5,536 nucleotides of DNA from Bradyrhizobium sp. (GCA_013695565.1 JACDAG010000007.1:1-5536); one strand, 5' to 3'; counted from the first letter of the stretch, positions 1 to 5,536 are shown. Notes: generated by a model not told the origin, from the letters alone. A program made the numbers and translations.

Positions 1-773
1 GCGCCGATCCGCAGACCCCGCGTGATGAGCCAGCTCAGTTTGGTCCGGCTCGGCGGCACCGTTTCGCTGATCGAGGCCTCCGCCACCCAGTGAAACCGCA
101 TGCCGAGGCGCAGGCAGCGGTAGAAAAAGTCGGTGTCGCCGCCGCCGAGGAAATTGAAGCGCAGATCGAACGCCGGAGCGCCGACGCGCTCGAACACCGA
201 ACGCCGGATCAGGCAGTTGCCGCAGCCATAGATCACCGGCACCGGCCCAGACGTCGCGTAGGCCGGCGCGAATGCCGGGTGACGGCGCAGCCCCCGTTTG
301 CGCGCATCATCGAAGTGAGGCCTGACCGGGCCGCCGACGACATCGGCGGCGGTGGTCTCGGCCGTGGAGATCATCCGCTCCAGCCAGTCGGGCGAGGCGA
401 TTTCGTCATCGTCGATCATCAGGAAGCTGGTTGCGGCCGGGAATGTATCCAGCGCTGTCTCGAACGCGGCATTGATCGCATGGCAATTGCCTTGCCGTGG
501 CTCGACCACGCAGATCCCATGAAACTTTCCCGATGCCAGGAATTCCGCGGCCACCGGGACGCTCTCGCTCCGCTGCACATCGTTCTCGACCATGACCACG
601 GCAAAGCGCCGCGCGGTGCGCTGGCCTGCCAGCGATTCCAGCGTCTGCCGCAGGTGCTGCGGCCGGCGGAAGCAGGGAATGCAGACCACGATCGGAACCG
701 AGGAAGGATCGAGGGCCGGCGAGATCGCCGCAAATGCGCGCGACGCGTGCGGCATGGTGTCAGTGGTTTCCAT
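1..773 (-). CDS. Family 2 glycosyltransferase (GT-A fold), 3' end outside window
   Basis: Partial gene; 257 codons are visible and the C-terminus runs off the left edge. The product should transfer a sugar from a nucleotide-sugar donor to a growing glycan on the cytoplasmic face of the inner membrane. After a 25-residue leader, the GT2 opening strand VPIVVCIPCFRRP lies at about residues 26-38. An acidic run DDDE at 121-124 after the hydrophobic SFLMI fits the DxD metal/nucleotide site. GNCLIRRSVFE at about 185-195 and GGGDTDFF at 210-217 match the acceptor-side region where GT2 enzymes often carry GGEDT-like residues, with D213 and D215 as the acidic residues here. ETVPPSRT near 237-244 is typical of the segment before a C-terminal membrane region, which would lie outside the window. 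The ATG at 773 was chosen because it is the first start after an in-frame TGA at 837-839; its Shine-Dalgarno match is weak, and a second ATG at 755 is possible. The 237-bp gap to the gene upstream suggests its own promoter. Donor and acceptor sugars cannot be told. Confidence 0.93.
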   Translation of the reverse strand, partial: METTDTMPHASRAFAAISPALDPSSVPIVVCIPCFRRPQHLRQTLESLAGQRTARRFAVVMVENDVQRSESVPVAAEFLASGKFHGICVVEPRQGNCHAINAAFETALDTFPAATSFLMIDDDEIASPDWLERMISTAETTAADVVGGPVRPHFDDARKRGLRRHPAFAPAYATSGPVPVIYGCGNCLIRRSVFERVGAPAFDLRFNFLGGGDTDFFYRCLRLGMRFHWVAEASISETVPPSRTKLSWLITRGLRIG

Positions 774-822
774 CTTGCGGCAATCCAGTCGAACTCTGGC
801 GCATGGCGATTTTTGTGTGTCG

Positions 823-890
823 TCCCGAAACGGGGATCAGGACATAAGCGTTCCGAAACGATCGTCCGTTCCGGAACGCTTTCCGGAATC
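823..890. repeat. Cluster of four related decamers with an inverted repeat, in the glycosyltransferase leader
   Basis: Four similar decamers lie in direct orientation on the plus strand: TCCCGAAACG (823-832), TTCCGAAACG (851-860), TTCCGGAACG (869-878) and TTCCGGAATC (881-890). Around the middle two, AGCGTTCCG (847-855) and CGGAACGCT (872-880) form a perfect 9-bp inverted repeat with 16 bases between the arms. GTTCCGGAAC at 868-877 is itself a perfect palindrome. The cluster begins 50 bp upstream of the glycosyltransferase ATG. It could be an operator array, a leader RNA structure, or a worn interspersed repeat; the sequence does not decide. It does not match the alphaproteobacterial LexA site (GTTC-N7-GTTC), because the two GTTC units here are 14 bases apart. 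Confidence 0.5.
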
Positions 891-975
891 CAGACGATAC
901 AAGAGCATTGCTGCAATATCCGGTCCGACAGCATGCCCGGCGGCACCGAATTGTTCCCGACGGTTAATGGATGGG

Positions 976-993
976 GTTAAATCCGGATTAAAC
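976..993. promoter_or_regulatory. Possible CtrA-type box inside an 18-bp near-palindrome
   Basis: Bases 977-991 read TTAAATCCGGATTAA, an exact match to the TTAA-N7-TTAA form bound by the cell-cycle regulator CtrA in alphaproteobacteria. The 18 bp from 976 to 993 are palindromic except for one mismatched pair (979/990). A further TTAA lies at 964-967. The box is about 204 bp upstream of the glycosyltransferase ATG and only about 20 bp beyond the hydrolase stop codon. It would have to act on a promoter with a long leader, or be a chance match. The sequence match is certain; the regulatory role is inferred. Confidence 0.4.
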
Positions 994-1010
994 GGCCTCG
1001 CGCGCCGGAG

Positions 1011-2102
1011 TCAGCGGCTGAACAGTTTCCTGAACAGCGCCTGCGATTTCGGAAACTTGCCGTTGTCGATTTGCGTCGGCCAGAGCCCGTCGACATTGAA
1101 ATAGGCGGCGTAGGCAATGTTGTCCCGATTCTTCACCAGCCAGTCGTGCATCTGCTGAATGAAGTACGGATTATCGCCGAACTGGCCGACGCCCCATTCG
1201 GGATAGCTCATCCGCTTGCCGTGTTTGGCGGCAAAGTCGCGATGCCATTCCAAGCCGAACGGCGCCTTCAGGTATTGCGTGTTCCACCGCTCTTCGGGGG
1301 AACCCTCATAGTTGAAATCGTAGACATCGAGGCCGATGTAATCGACGACATCGTCGCCGGGATAGGCGAGATCCGCCGGCGTTTCCTGCGTTCCCCATCC
1401 CGGACACCAATCGTATTTGAACTCGCGGGAGTGAGCGCGAAAGATGCCGACGACGCGCCGGAACGCGGCGATGTAGTCGGCTTCATGGTCCTTGGCGAAC
1501 CATCCCATCTGGGAGAGGTTCATTTCCCAACCGAGACGGATGATCGCCTTGGGCTGCGCCGCCGCGATCGCGCGGGCGGCGGCCTCGAACTCGCGGTCGT
1601 GCAGACCACTGACGACGTCGGCGAGCGGCGTCCCCGTGATCGTCAGCGGCACCGACCAGACGACGTTGCGCGACGGATTGAGCTTTTTCCAGAGGCCCGG
1701 CACCCAGTCGAGCTTGTGGAAATCATCCCAATTGGTCTGGCCGTAGAAATCGACGCCCAGCACCGACGAAGGCGGCTGCTTCAGCCATTTTTCCCAGGCC
1801 TGCAGCATGCGCTCGCGCCCGACCGGACCCCAATCGACAAAGGCGCCGGCGAACTTCGCAGGACTCGAAACGACGCGCGGGGCAGCATGGGTGTCGACCC
1901 GCGCCAGCAGCAGCAGGCTCAACACAAAGGCCACCAGAAAGAACACCAGCCGCTTCAGTGCGACGCGACGGCGAGGCGCGGCTTGACCAGAGCCTTTTCC
2001 GTTCCGATGGAATCGGAACGGGGCTCCAATTTTTTGTTTTAACGCGTTTTCTTCACGCGAACCGGTATCCACTTCGCTTGAAAACGCTCTAGTTCGAAAC
2101 AT
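1011..2102 (-). CDS. GH26-like glycoside hydrolase (beta-mannanase-type fold), membrane-anchored or secreted
   Basis: The product (363 aa from the ATG at 2102) probably hydrolyses a beta-linked glycan in the periplasm or outside the cell. A hydrophobic stretch (FFLVAFVLSLLLLA, about 54-67) is followed by THA/AP near 71-75, a possible signal-peptidase site. The remainder looks like a (beta/alpha)8 hydrolase. Two conserved Glu candidates are visible: E193 in IIRLGWEMN, fitting the GH26 acid/base position, and E302 in SYPEWGVG, fitting the nucleophile on a late strand. The residue before E193 is Trp, where classical GH26 enzymes have His, so this is a divergent member and the substrate is unlikely to be plain mannan. 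The start is uncertain. The ATG at 2102 overlaps the acyltransferase by 14 bp and has a GAGG 7 nt upstream, but the first roughly 37 codons are then repeat sequence. A GTG at 1946 would give 311 aa starting directly at the signal segment. Overlap with the acyltransferase gene suggests co-transcription. In polysaccharide loci such enzymes control chain length or release (known for other glycanases, inferred here). Confidence 0.87.
   Translation of the reverse strand: MFRTRAFSSEVDTGSREENALKQKIGAPFRFHRNGKGSGQAAPRRRVALKRLVFFLVAFVLSLLLLARVDTHAAPRVVSSPAKFAGAFVDWGPVGRERMLQAWEKWLKQPPSSVLGVDFYGQTNWDDFHKLDWVPGLWKKLNPSRNVVWSVPLTITGTPLADVVSGLHDREFEAAARAIAAAQPKAIIRLGWEMNLSQMGWFAKDHEADYIAAFRRVVGIFRAHSREFKYDWCPGWGTQETPADLAYPGDDVVDYIGLDVYDFNYEGSPEERWNTQYLKAPFGLEWHRDFAAKHGKRMSYPEWGVGQFGDNPYFIQQMHDWLVKNRDNIAYAAYFNVDGLWPTQIDNGKFPKSQALFRKLFSR
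1989..2092 (-). repeat. Palindromic interspersed repeat at the acyltransferase/hydrolase junction
   Basis: On the minus strand the element runs from CTAGAGCGTTTTC to GGCTCT and has two hairpin modules. The first pairs GCGTTTTC (2044-2051) with GAAAACGC (2080-2087), with an inner GCGAA (2057-2061)/TTCGC (2073-2077) pair flanking ACCGGT. The second pairs CCGTTCCGAT (1999-2008) with ATCGGAACGG (2012-2021) around a 3-base loop, extended by GAGCC (1990-1994)/GGCTC (2022-2026). From memory, the phrase ACCGGTATCCACTTCGC with nearby CGTTTTC is a very common short repeat in Bradyrhizobium-like genomes; this could not be checked here. The stop codon TAG of the acyltransferase (2089-2091) lies in its first bases, and the hydrolase frame is open right through it. 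Confidence 0.8.
1990..2040 (+). terminator. Terminator-like hairpin and T-tract on the plus strand (within the repeat)
   Basis: Read on the plus strand, the stem GAGCC + CCGTTCCGAT / ATCGGAACGG + GGCTC (1990-2026, with an unpaired TTTT bulge on the left arm) is followed, after CAA, by TTTTTTGTTTT (2030-2040). This looks like an intrinsic terminator for transcription moving against the genes. No plus-strand gene ends here, so if it works it would stop antisense transcripts; it may equally be only a property of the repeat. Confidence 0.3.
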
Positions 2103-3981
2103 CGCCCACCCTCATCGGTTTCGTGAAGGCAATGGCGAGCCTTCGGCCCACCTCGGCCGCCCCCTTGGCGGTGAGGTGGCCCGCGTCGAACTGCATCGGA
2201 ACATCGGCTTCGGCAAACTCATCGCAACGATCGTCACGGCACATGGCATCGTATACCGAAAGATAGGTCGCGCCCTGCGCGGTCACCAGCCGGTTCATGG
2301 CGAGATCGCGCTCGCGAATGCCGGGCCTGCGCCGCGCGTTGGCGTGCGAGGGACTGTCGAGCAGGATTTCATCGGCCAGAAGCCGCGGCAAGGCCGTGTC
2401 GTATTCGACGATCGGTCCCAGCACCGTGACGTCGAGGCCTCTCGATTTCAATGTCTCCAGCGTCGCCGACAGCATCGGCAAATCCTCGTCCTTCCATGAC
2501 GCGGCGAGAAGCACCTTATCGACCCTGTTGTTGACGAGGAAATCGTTGAAGACGAGTTCCATCAAATCCCGGCAGGTCGTGGTATCGTGTCGCGACCCCG
2601 GCAGAACGGCCGGCCGACAGAGGCTCGCGGTCGCCTGCATGACGTTCACATCAGGTAAAGCGGCTGCAAGCCCGGACCACAGATGTGCGGCATGGCTGTC
2701 GCCGATCAGCAGATAGTTCGGCCGTGCCGGATCCGCCTTCAGGCACGTCTCGGGATCAAAATGCTGACGGCCGGTCAGCAGGAAGCAGCGCCCGGTGCGA
2801 AATTCGGCCGATGAATCATAATCCAGATATGCGCCGATCTGCACCACCCGGTTCGGGAACCGCGAGGGTGCCCCGCTCAGGATGAACACCAGCCCGCACA
2901 GCGCAAACGTCGCGGCCATCGAGGCTGAAGCCGCGCCAAAGACGACGGCCCGCGATGCCCCGCGCGCCAGCGAGCGGAACGGCAACTCGATCAGCTTCCA
3001 GGACAAATAGGCGATGCCCACCGACAGCGTGATCAGCGTCAGCTTGGTGGACCCGGCCTGCTCCGGGCCGAACAGCATATCGGTGCGCTGGAATACGATC
3101 AGCGGCCAATGCCACAGATACAGCGAATAGGATATCAACCCGATCGCGACCAGCGCCGGCAGCGATAACAAGCGTCCGGCCAGCGACAGCCCACTTTCGC
3201 TGGAAGCGATCACCAATGCGGCGCCGACACTGGCGAGCGACGTCATCAGCAGCAGCGGCACCGCGGGCGATCCAAGCAGGATGACGCCGAACAGAAGCAT
3301 TAGGCCGGCGATGCCGCAGAAATTCTTCCAGAACGTGCTCTGCAACACGGGAAAGAATTTCACCGACACCATCGCGCCGAGCGCCAGCTCCCAGGCGCGG
3401 AACGGGGTGAGATAGAATGCGAAGGTGAGATTTCGCGTGGTCATGGCGATCGCCGCCACAAGCGAAAGCGCGCAGACGACCGCAAACAGCAGCTTCGCAC
3501 GCGCCGGCACCAGGCGGTAGGCAAGCAGCATCAGCAGCGGTGCGATGAAGTAGAACTGCTCCTCCACGCCGAGCGACCAGGTGTGCAGCAAGGGCTTGGT
3601 TTCGGCCGGGCCCTCGAAATAGCCGGCGGTCTGCGCGAAGTAGACGTTGGCGATCGAGCCGACGGCGCTGGCGAGGCTTTTGGAAAAATCGATCAGTTCG
3701 ACCGGAAGGCAATAGAGATAGGCCAGCACGCTCGTGACCAGCAGCATGACGAACAGCGCCGGCAGGATGCGCAGGATCCGGCGCTTGTAGAAATTTTCGA
3801 GCGAGAACGATCCGTTGCGGATGTCCGCATCGATCATGCCGCAGATCAGATAGCCTGATATGACGAAGAAGATGTCGACGCCGACAAAGCCGCCCGCAAA
3901 GCCGGGCACGCCGACGTGATAAAGCAAGACCGGAATGACGGCGAGCGCGCGCAGGCCGTCGATATCCGCGCGGTATTTCAT
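2089..3981 (-). CDS. O-acyltransferase, acyltransferase-3 membrane domain fused to SGNH domain (OafA-like)
   Basis: A 630-residue inner-membrane enzyme that transfers an acyl group, usually acetyl, onto sugars of a surface polysaccharide on the periplasmic side. Residues 1-365 form the acyltransferase-3 domain. It begins YRADIDGLRALAV, has the conserved H22 after VLLY, FFVISGYLI at about 38-46, a basic YKRRILRILPA segment at 65-75, HTWSLGVEEQFY at 133-144 and SYSLYLWHWPL at 284-294, with about ten hydrophobic helices, the last at about 347-369. Residues from about 375 form an SGNH hydrolase-like domain: nucleophile S429 in LLIGDSHAAHLW and D599/H602 in DAGHLTAKG. Six Cys (399, 413, 455, 470, 581, 586) could form disulfides, consistent with a periplasmic location. 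Length and order are normal for this fused family, so it looks intact. The ATG at 3981 gives the canonical N-terminus; its Shine-Dalgarno match is poor and a hairpin covers the start. The stop TAG is provided by the first bases of the repeat, so the extreme C-terminus may differ from relatives. The gene overlaps the hydrolase frame downstream and diverges from the flippase gene. Confidence 0.96.
   Translation of the reverse strand: MKYRADIDGLRALAVIPVLLYHVGVPGFAGGFVGVDIFFVISGYLICGMIDADIRNGSFSLENFYKRRILRILPALFVMLLVTSVLAYLYCLPVELIDFSKSLASAVGSIANVYFAQTAGYFEGPAETKPLLHTWSLGVEEQFYFIAPLLMLLAYRLVPARAKLLFAVVCALSLVAAIAMTTRNLTFAFYLTPFRAWELALGAMVSVKFFPVLQSTFWKNFCGIAGLMLLFGVILLGSPAVPLLLMTSLASVGAALVIASSESGLSLAGRLLSLPALVAIGLISYSLYLWHWPLIVFQRTDMLFGPEQAGSTKLTLITLSVGIAYLSWKLIELPFRSLARGASRAVVFGAASASMAATFALCGLVFILSGAPSRFPNRVVQIGAYLDYDSSAEFRTGRCFLLTGRQHFDPETCLKADPARPNYLLIGDSHAAHLWSGLAAALPDVNVMQATASLCRPAVLPGSRHDTTTCRDLMELVFNDFLVNNRVDKVLLAASWKDEDLPMLSATLETLKSRGLDVTVLGPIVEYDTALPRLLADEILLDSPSHANARRRPGIRERDLAMNRLVTAQGATYLSVYDAMCRDDRCDEFAEADVPMQFDAGHLTAKGAAEVGRRLAIAFTKPMRVGDVSN
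2107..2113 (-). promoter_or_regulatory. Ribosome binding site for the hydrolase start at 2102
   Basis: The minus strand reads GAGGGTG here, with GAGG at 2113-2110 and 7 bases before the ATG at 2102. It lies inside the end of the acyltransferase gene, which fits translation coupled to that gene. It is the main argument that the hydrolase is translated from 2102, through the repeat, rather than from the GTG at 1946, which has only a weak GAAG upstream. Confidence 0.45.
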
Positions 3982-3995
3982 CGGGGACGCCCCGA
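3981..3995 (-). promoter_or_regulatory. Hairpin covering the acyltransferase start
   Basis: On the minus strand TCGGGG CGT CCCCGA (3995 to 3981) forms a perfect 6-bp, 3-base-loop hairpin whose last base is the A of the ATG. The only G-rich bases that might serve as a Shine-Dalgarno site are in its left arm, so the mRNA start region could be closed off. It may tune translation, or be chance in GC-rich DNA. Confidence 0.35.
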
Positions 3996-4373
3996 GCCGG
4001 CGCGGTAACCACGATCGGCCGGCACCGTTTCAAAACCGGACAACCCGGTCAGTTGAGGTGTGCCGAAACGGGTTACTGTCGCTGGGCGTGGATCGGGTAT
4101 CGGAAAATCGAAGCGGAAATACCTGCAATCAGCCATACGCCAACACTCATGCCGAAGAGCATCGGCGATGCGGAATCCCGCTCTGCAATATTCGGGCAAG
4201 TCTTCGAAAGCACGGCTGCACGCCGCGAATTACGCCTGCAACGTGGTTAGCGGACGCGATCGAGCGGCTTGCTATGGTTTAGCCACACGTTGAATTAACC
4301 ACCGCAACTCGCCGCGCGTCTCGGCGGTTCCGTCCGGCATCGATCTTGCTCAATGGTCAGCCAAAGGGATTCC
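3996..4373. other. Divergent intergenic region between acyltransferase and flippase
   Basis: With the hairpin next to it, this makes about 390 bp that must hold the promoters of both divergent genes. It is less GC-rich than the flanking genes in places (for example 4185-4197 and 4275-4300). It contains CCGAAACGGG at 4063-4072, a decamer also present at 825-834 upstream of the glycosyltransferase. A 7-bp inverted repeat pairs CCGTTTC (4025-4031) with GAAACGG (4065-4071). TGCTATGGT at 4270-4278 resembles an extended -10 for the flippase, but no matching -35 was found. Short open frames on both strands show no domain and mixed third-base composition, so no gene is called. Confidence 0.55.
4363..4368 (+). 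promoter_or_regulatory. Ribosome binding site deciding the flippase start
   Basis: AAAGGG lies 5 bases before the GTG at 4374 and 11 before the ATG at 4380, while the in-frame ATG at 4353 lies upstream of it and has no Shine-Dalgarno match. This favours 4374 or 4380 as the true start. Confidence 0.5.
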
Positions 4374-5536
4374 GTGTCCATGCTGATCGGTCAAGCCAGT
4401 ATCAATCTCGCCGCCAACGCCCTCTCGGCGTTGCTGGGGTTATTGAGTGTGTTCATCTTCACGCGGCTGTTCTCGCCGCTTGATTATGGCGTCTACCTGC
4501 TCGGCGTCGGCTTCGCGACCGTGTTCAGCATCTGCCTCGTCAGCTGGTTCCGGAACCTGATCCTCAGCGAGCACGCCAAGGCTGACGGCGCCGATGTCCG
4601 CGGCGTCGTGCTGTCGGGCTTCTTGATCTGCTGCCTCAGCGCGCCCTTGGCTTATGGCGCGGCGCGGCTGGTCGGGCTGGATAACGCCACGGCGCTCGCC
4701 GCGGTGGTGCTGGCGGTTGCGATCGGCCTGTTCGAACTGACCCAGGATATGGTCCGCGCCCGGCTGATGTCGGTTGCGGTGATGAAGGCGACGCTGGTTC
4801 GCGCCGTCGCCGTGCTCGGCTTCGGCACGCTGGTGGCGCTCATCAGTCCCAACGGCTTCTGGCTGCTGCTCTCGTCCGCGGCGGCTTACGCGTTGGCGGT
4901 GCTGGTTCAATCCCGCAAGGCCTGGCGGGGCACGGTGCTCAGCTTCGACCGCGTCGCTCTCCTGGCCGTGGCGAAAGCCGGCCTGCCGCTGACGGTGTCG
5001 ATCCTGCTGCTCGGCATCTCCACCGTCACCGATCGCTTCATGATCGCCAATCTCGTGGGCGCCGCCGAGGCCGGAAAATATGTCGCCGCCCTCGATCTCG
5101 TCCGCCAGACCCTGATGCTGCCGGCGATCAGTGTCGCCGCGGCCTTCTATCCGATGGCGATCCAGATTCGCGCCAGCAAGGGCGACGCCGCGGTGCGGTC
5201 GCATCTGAATGAATGCGTCGAGTTGCTGCTCAGCATCACGCTGCCGGCCTGCCTCGGCTTTGCGATGATTTCCGCCCATGTCGCCAATGTCATTCTCGGC
5301 GCCGATTTCCGCGAGATGGCGGCGCAGACCATCCCGATCATCGCGGTCGCCGTGGTGTTCCAGATCCTGACCCAGCAATATCTGCACGCCAGCTTCCTGC
5401 TGTCGGGCCGCAACTCCTTCTATCTGATCAATACCGCCTCGATCATCGTCGCCAATCTGGTCCTGTCCTATGTCCTCATCAGCCATTACGGCACGGTGGG
5501 TGCGGCCTGGGCACGGCTCGGCGCGGACGTGATCGG
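4374..5536 (+). CDS. Wzx/MATE-like polysaccharide flippase, 3' end outside window
   Basis: 387 codons are visible with no stop; the family usually has 400-500 residues and 12 or more helices, so a modest C-terminal part is missing. The product should flip lipid-linked oligosaccharide across the inner membrane before polymerisation. It is almost wholly hydrophobic helices joined by short polar loops. Near the N-terminus, GQASINLAANALSALLGLL at about 6-24 and FTRLFSPLDYGVYLLGVGF at 29-47 match the first two helices and the RLFSPxDYGxY-type loop typical of Wzx proteins. The second half opens with a matching region (AGLPLTVSILLLGISTVTDRF at about 202-222, followed by MIANLVGAAEAGKYVAALDLV), the TDRxMIxxxxG-x-YxxA pattern of the C-terminal repeat. 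Starts at 4353 (ATG), 4374 (GTG) and 4380 (ATG) are in frame; 4374 was chosen for its ribosome site, at moderate certainty. The gene diverges from the acyltransferase and probably leads an operon continuing past the window. Substrate unknown; O-antigen and exopolysaccharide are equally possible. Confidence 0.92.
   Translation, partial: MSMLIGQASINLAANALSALLGLLSVFIFTRLFSPLDYGVYLLGVGFATVFSICLVSWFRNLILSEHAKADGADVRGVVLSGFLICCLSAPLAYGAARLVGLDNATALAAVVLAVAIGLFELTQDMVRARLMSVAVMKATLVRAVAVLGFGTLVALISPNGFWLLLSSAAAYALAVLVQSRKAWRGTVLSFDRVALLAVAKAGLPLTVSILLLGISTVTDRFMIANLVGAAEAGKYVAALDLVRQTLMLPAISVAAAFYPMAIQIRASKGDAAVRSHLNECVELLLSITLPACLGFAMISAHVANVILGADFREMAAQTIPIIAVAVVFQILTQQYLHASFLLSGRNSFYLINTASIIVANLVLSYVLISHYGTVGAAWARLGADVI

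Larger units (their letters stand above)
774..1010. other. Non-coding gap between the hydrolase stop and the glycosyltransferase start
   Basis: This 237-bp stretch is likely the 3' end of the hydrolase transcript plus the leader and promoter of the glycosyltransferase. Reading frames that cross it on either strand look like by-products of GC-rich sequence; their proteins are Arg/Ser/Cys-rich without recognisable domains. Directly after the hydrolase stop, a 4-bp stem (CGGC at 993-996 with GCCG at 1004-1007) followed by TTTAAT on the minus strand is too weak to call a terminator. I found no convincing -35/-10 pair. The motifs at 823-890 and 976-993 are listed separately. Confidence 0.6.

Noticed and set aside
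847..880. Possible LexA operator in the GTTC-rich leader
   Set aside because: The alphaproteobacterial LexA site needs two GTTC units with 7 bases between them; here there are 14.
419..946. A 175-codon minus-strand frame beginning upstream of the glycosyltransferase
   Set aside because: It is in a different frame from the GT2 product, and its part over the GT2 gene is Arg/Ser/Trp-rich shadow sequence.
90..980. A 296-codon plus-strand frame over the glycosyltransferase and its leader
   Set aside because: It is Arg/His-rich without domains and opposes a well-supported GT2 gene.
993..1007. Possible terminator after the hydrolase stop
   Set aside because: The stem is only 4 bp and the following TTTAAT is a poor T-tract.
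1071..2042. A 323-codon plus-strand frame opposite the hydrolase
   Set aside because: It has antisense composition with no recognisable motif; the minus strand encodes a GH26-like enzyme with both catalytic Glu candidates.
2816..4033. A 405-codon minus-strand frame overlapping the acyltransferase in another frame
   Set aside because: It is an Arg/Ala-rich out-of-frame reading of the acyltransferase, which has an intact, fully recognisable product.
3978..4199. A 73-codon minus-strand frame whose TGA overlaps the acyltransferase ATG (ATGA)
   Set aside because: The overlap looks like translational coupling, but the frame starts with TTG, has no clear ribosome site, mixed third-base composition and no recognisable domain. 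Conservation in relatives would be needed to revive it.
4440..5486. A 348-codon open frame on the minus strand, antisense to the flippase
   Set aside because: Its protein is rich in Asp, Glu, Gln, Arg and His with no domain, which is typical of the antisense of GC-rich coding DNA. The plus-strand frame has clear helices and flippase motifs.

Overview
The window is about 5.5 kb of GC-rich DNA. It carries part of a cell-surface or exopolysaccharide locus, most likely from an alphaproteobacterium of the Bradyrhizobium/Rhodopseudomonas group (Nitrobacteraceae). The taxonomic hint comes from three things: strong G/C use at third codon positions, the protein types, and a roughly 100-bp palindromic element at 1989-2092 that resembles an interspersed repeat I remember from Bradyrhizobium-type genomes. 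The species cannot be fixed from the sequence alone.

Layout: four protein genes. On the minus strand, read from right to left, are an inner-membrane O-acyltransferase with a C-terminal SGNH domain (2089-3981), a membrane-anchored or secreted GH26-like glycoside hydrolase (1011-2102, possibly starting at 1946), and a family 2 glycosyltransferase whose C-terminal end lies beyond base 1 (1-773). On the plus strand, diverging from the acyltransferase, is a Wzx/MATE-like polysaccharide flippase (4374-5536) cut by the right edge. The two non-coding stretches are 774-1010, upstream of the glycosyltransferase, and 3982-4373, between the divergent genes.

How the parts fit together (inference): the glycosyltransferase would add a sugar to a lipid-linked unit in the cytoplasm. 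The flippase would move the unit across the inner membrane. The acyltransferase would decorate it with acetyl or another acyl group on the periplasmic side, and the GH26-like enzyme would trim or cut the glycan there. The acyltransferase and hydrolase reading frames overlap by 14 bp, which suggests coupled expression.

The most unusual features are not new enzymes but joints and control regions. The palindromic repeat sits exactly at the acyltransferase/hydrolase junction, supplies the upstream stop codon and may be translated as the N-terminus of the hydrolase. A full TTAA-N7-TTAA motif (CtrA-box form) inside an 18-bp near-palindrome lies upstream of the glycosyltransferase. The octamer CCGAAACG was found three times, only in the two non-coding regions. 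I saw no RNA genes, CRISPR arrays, insertion sequences or phage genes.
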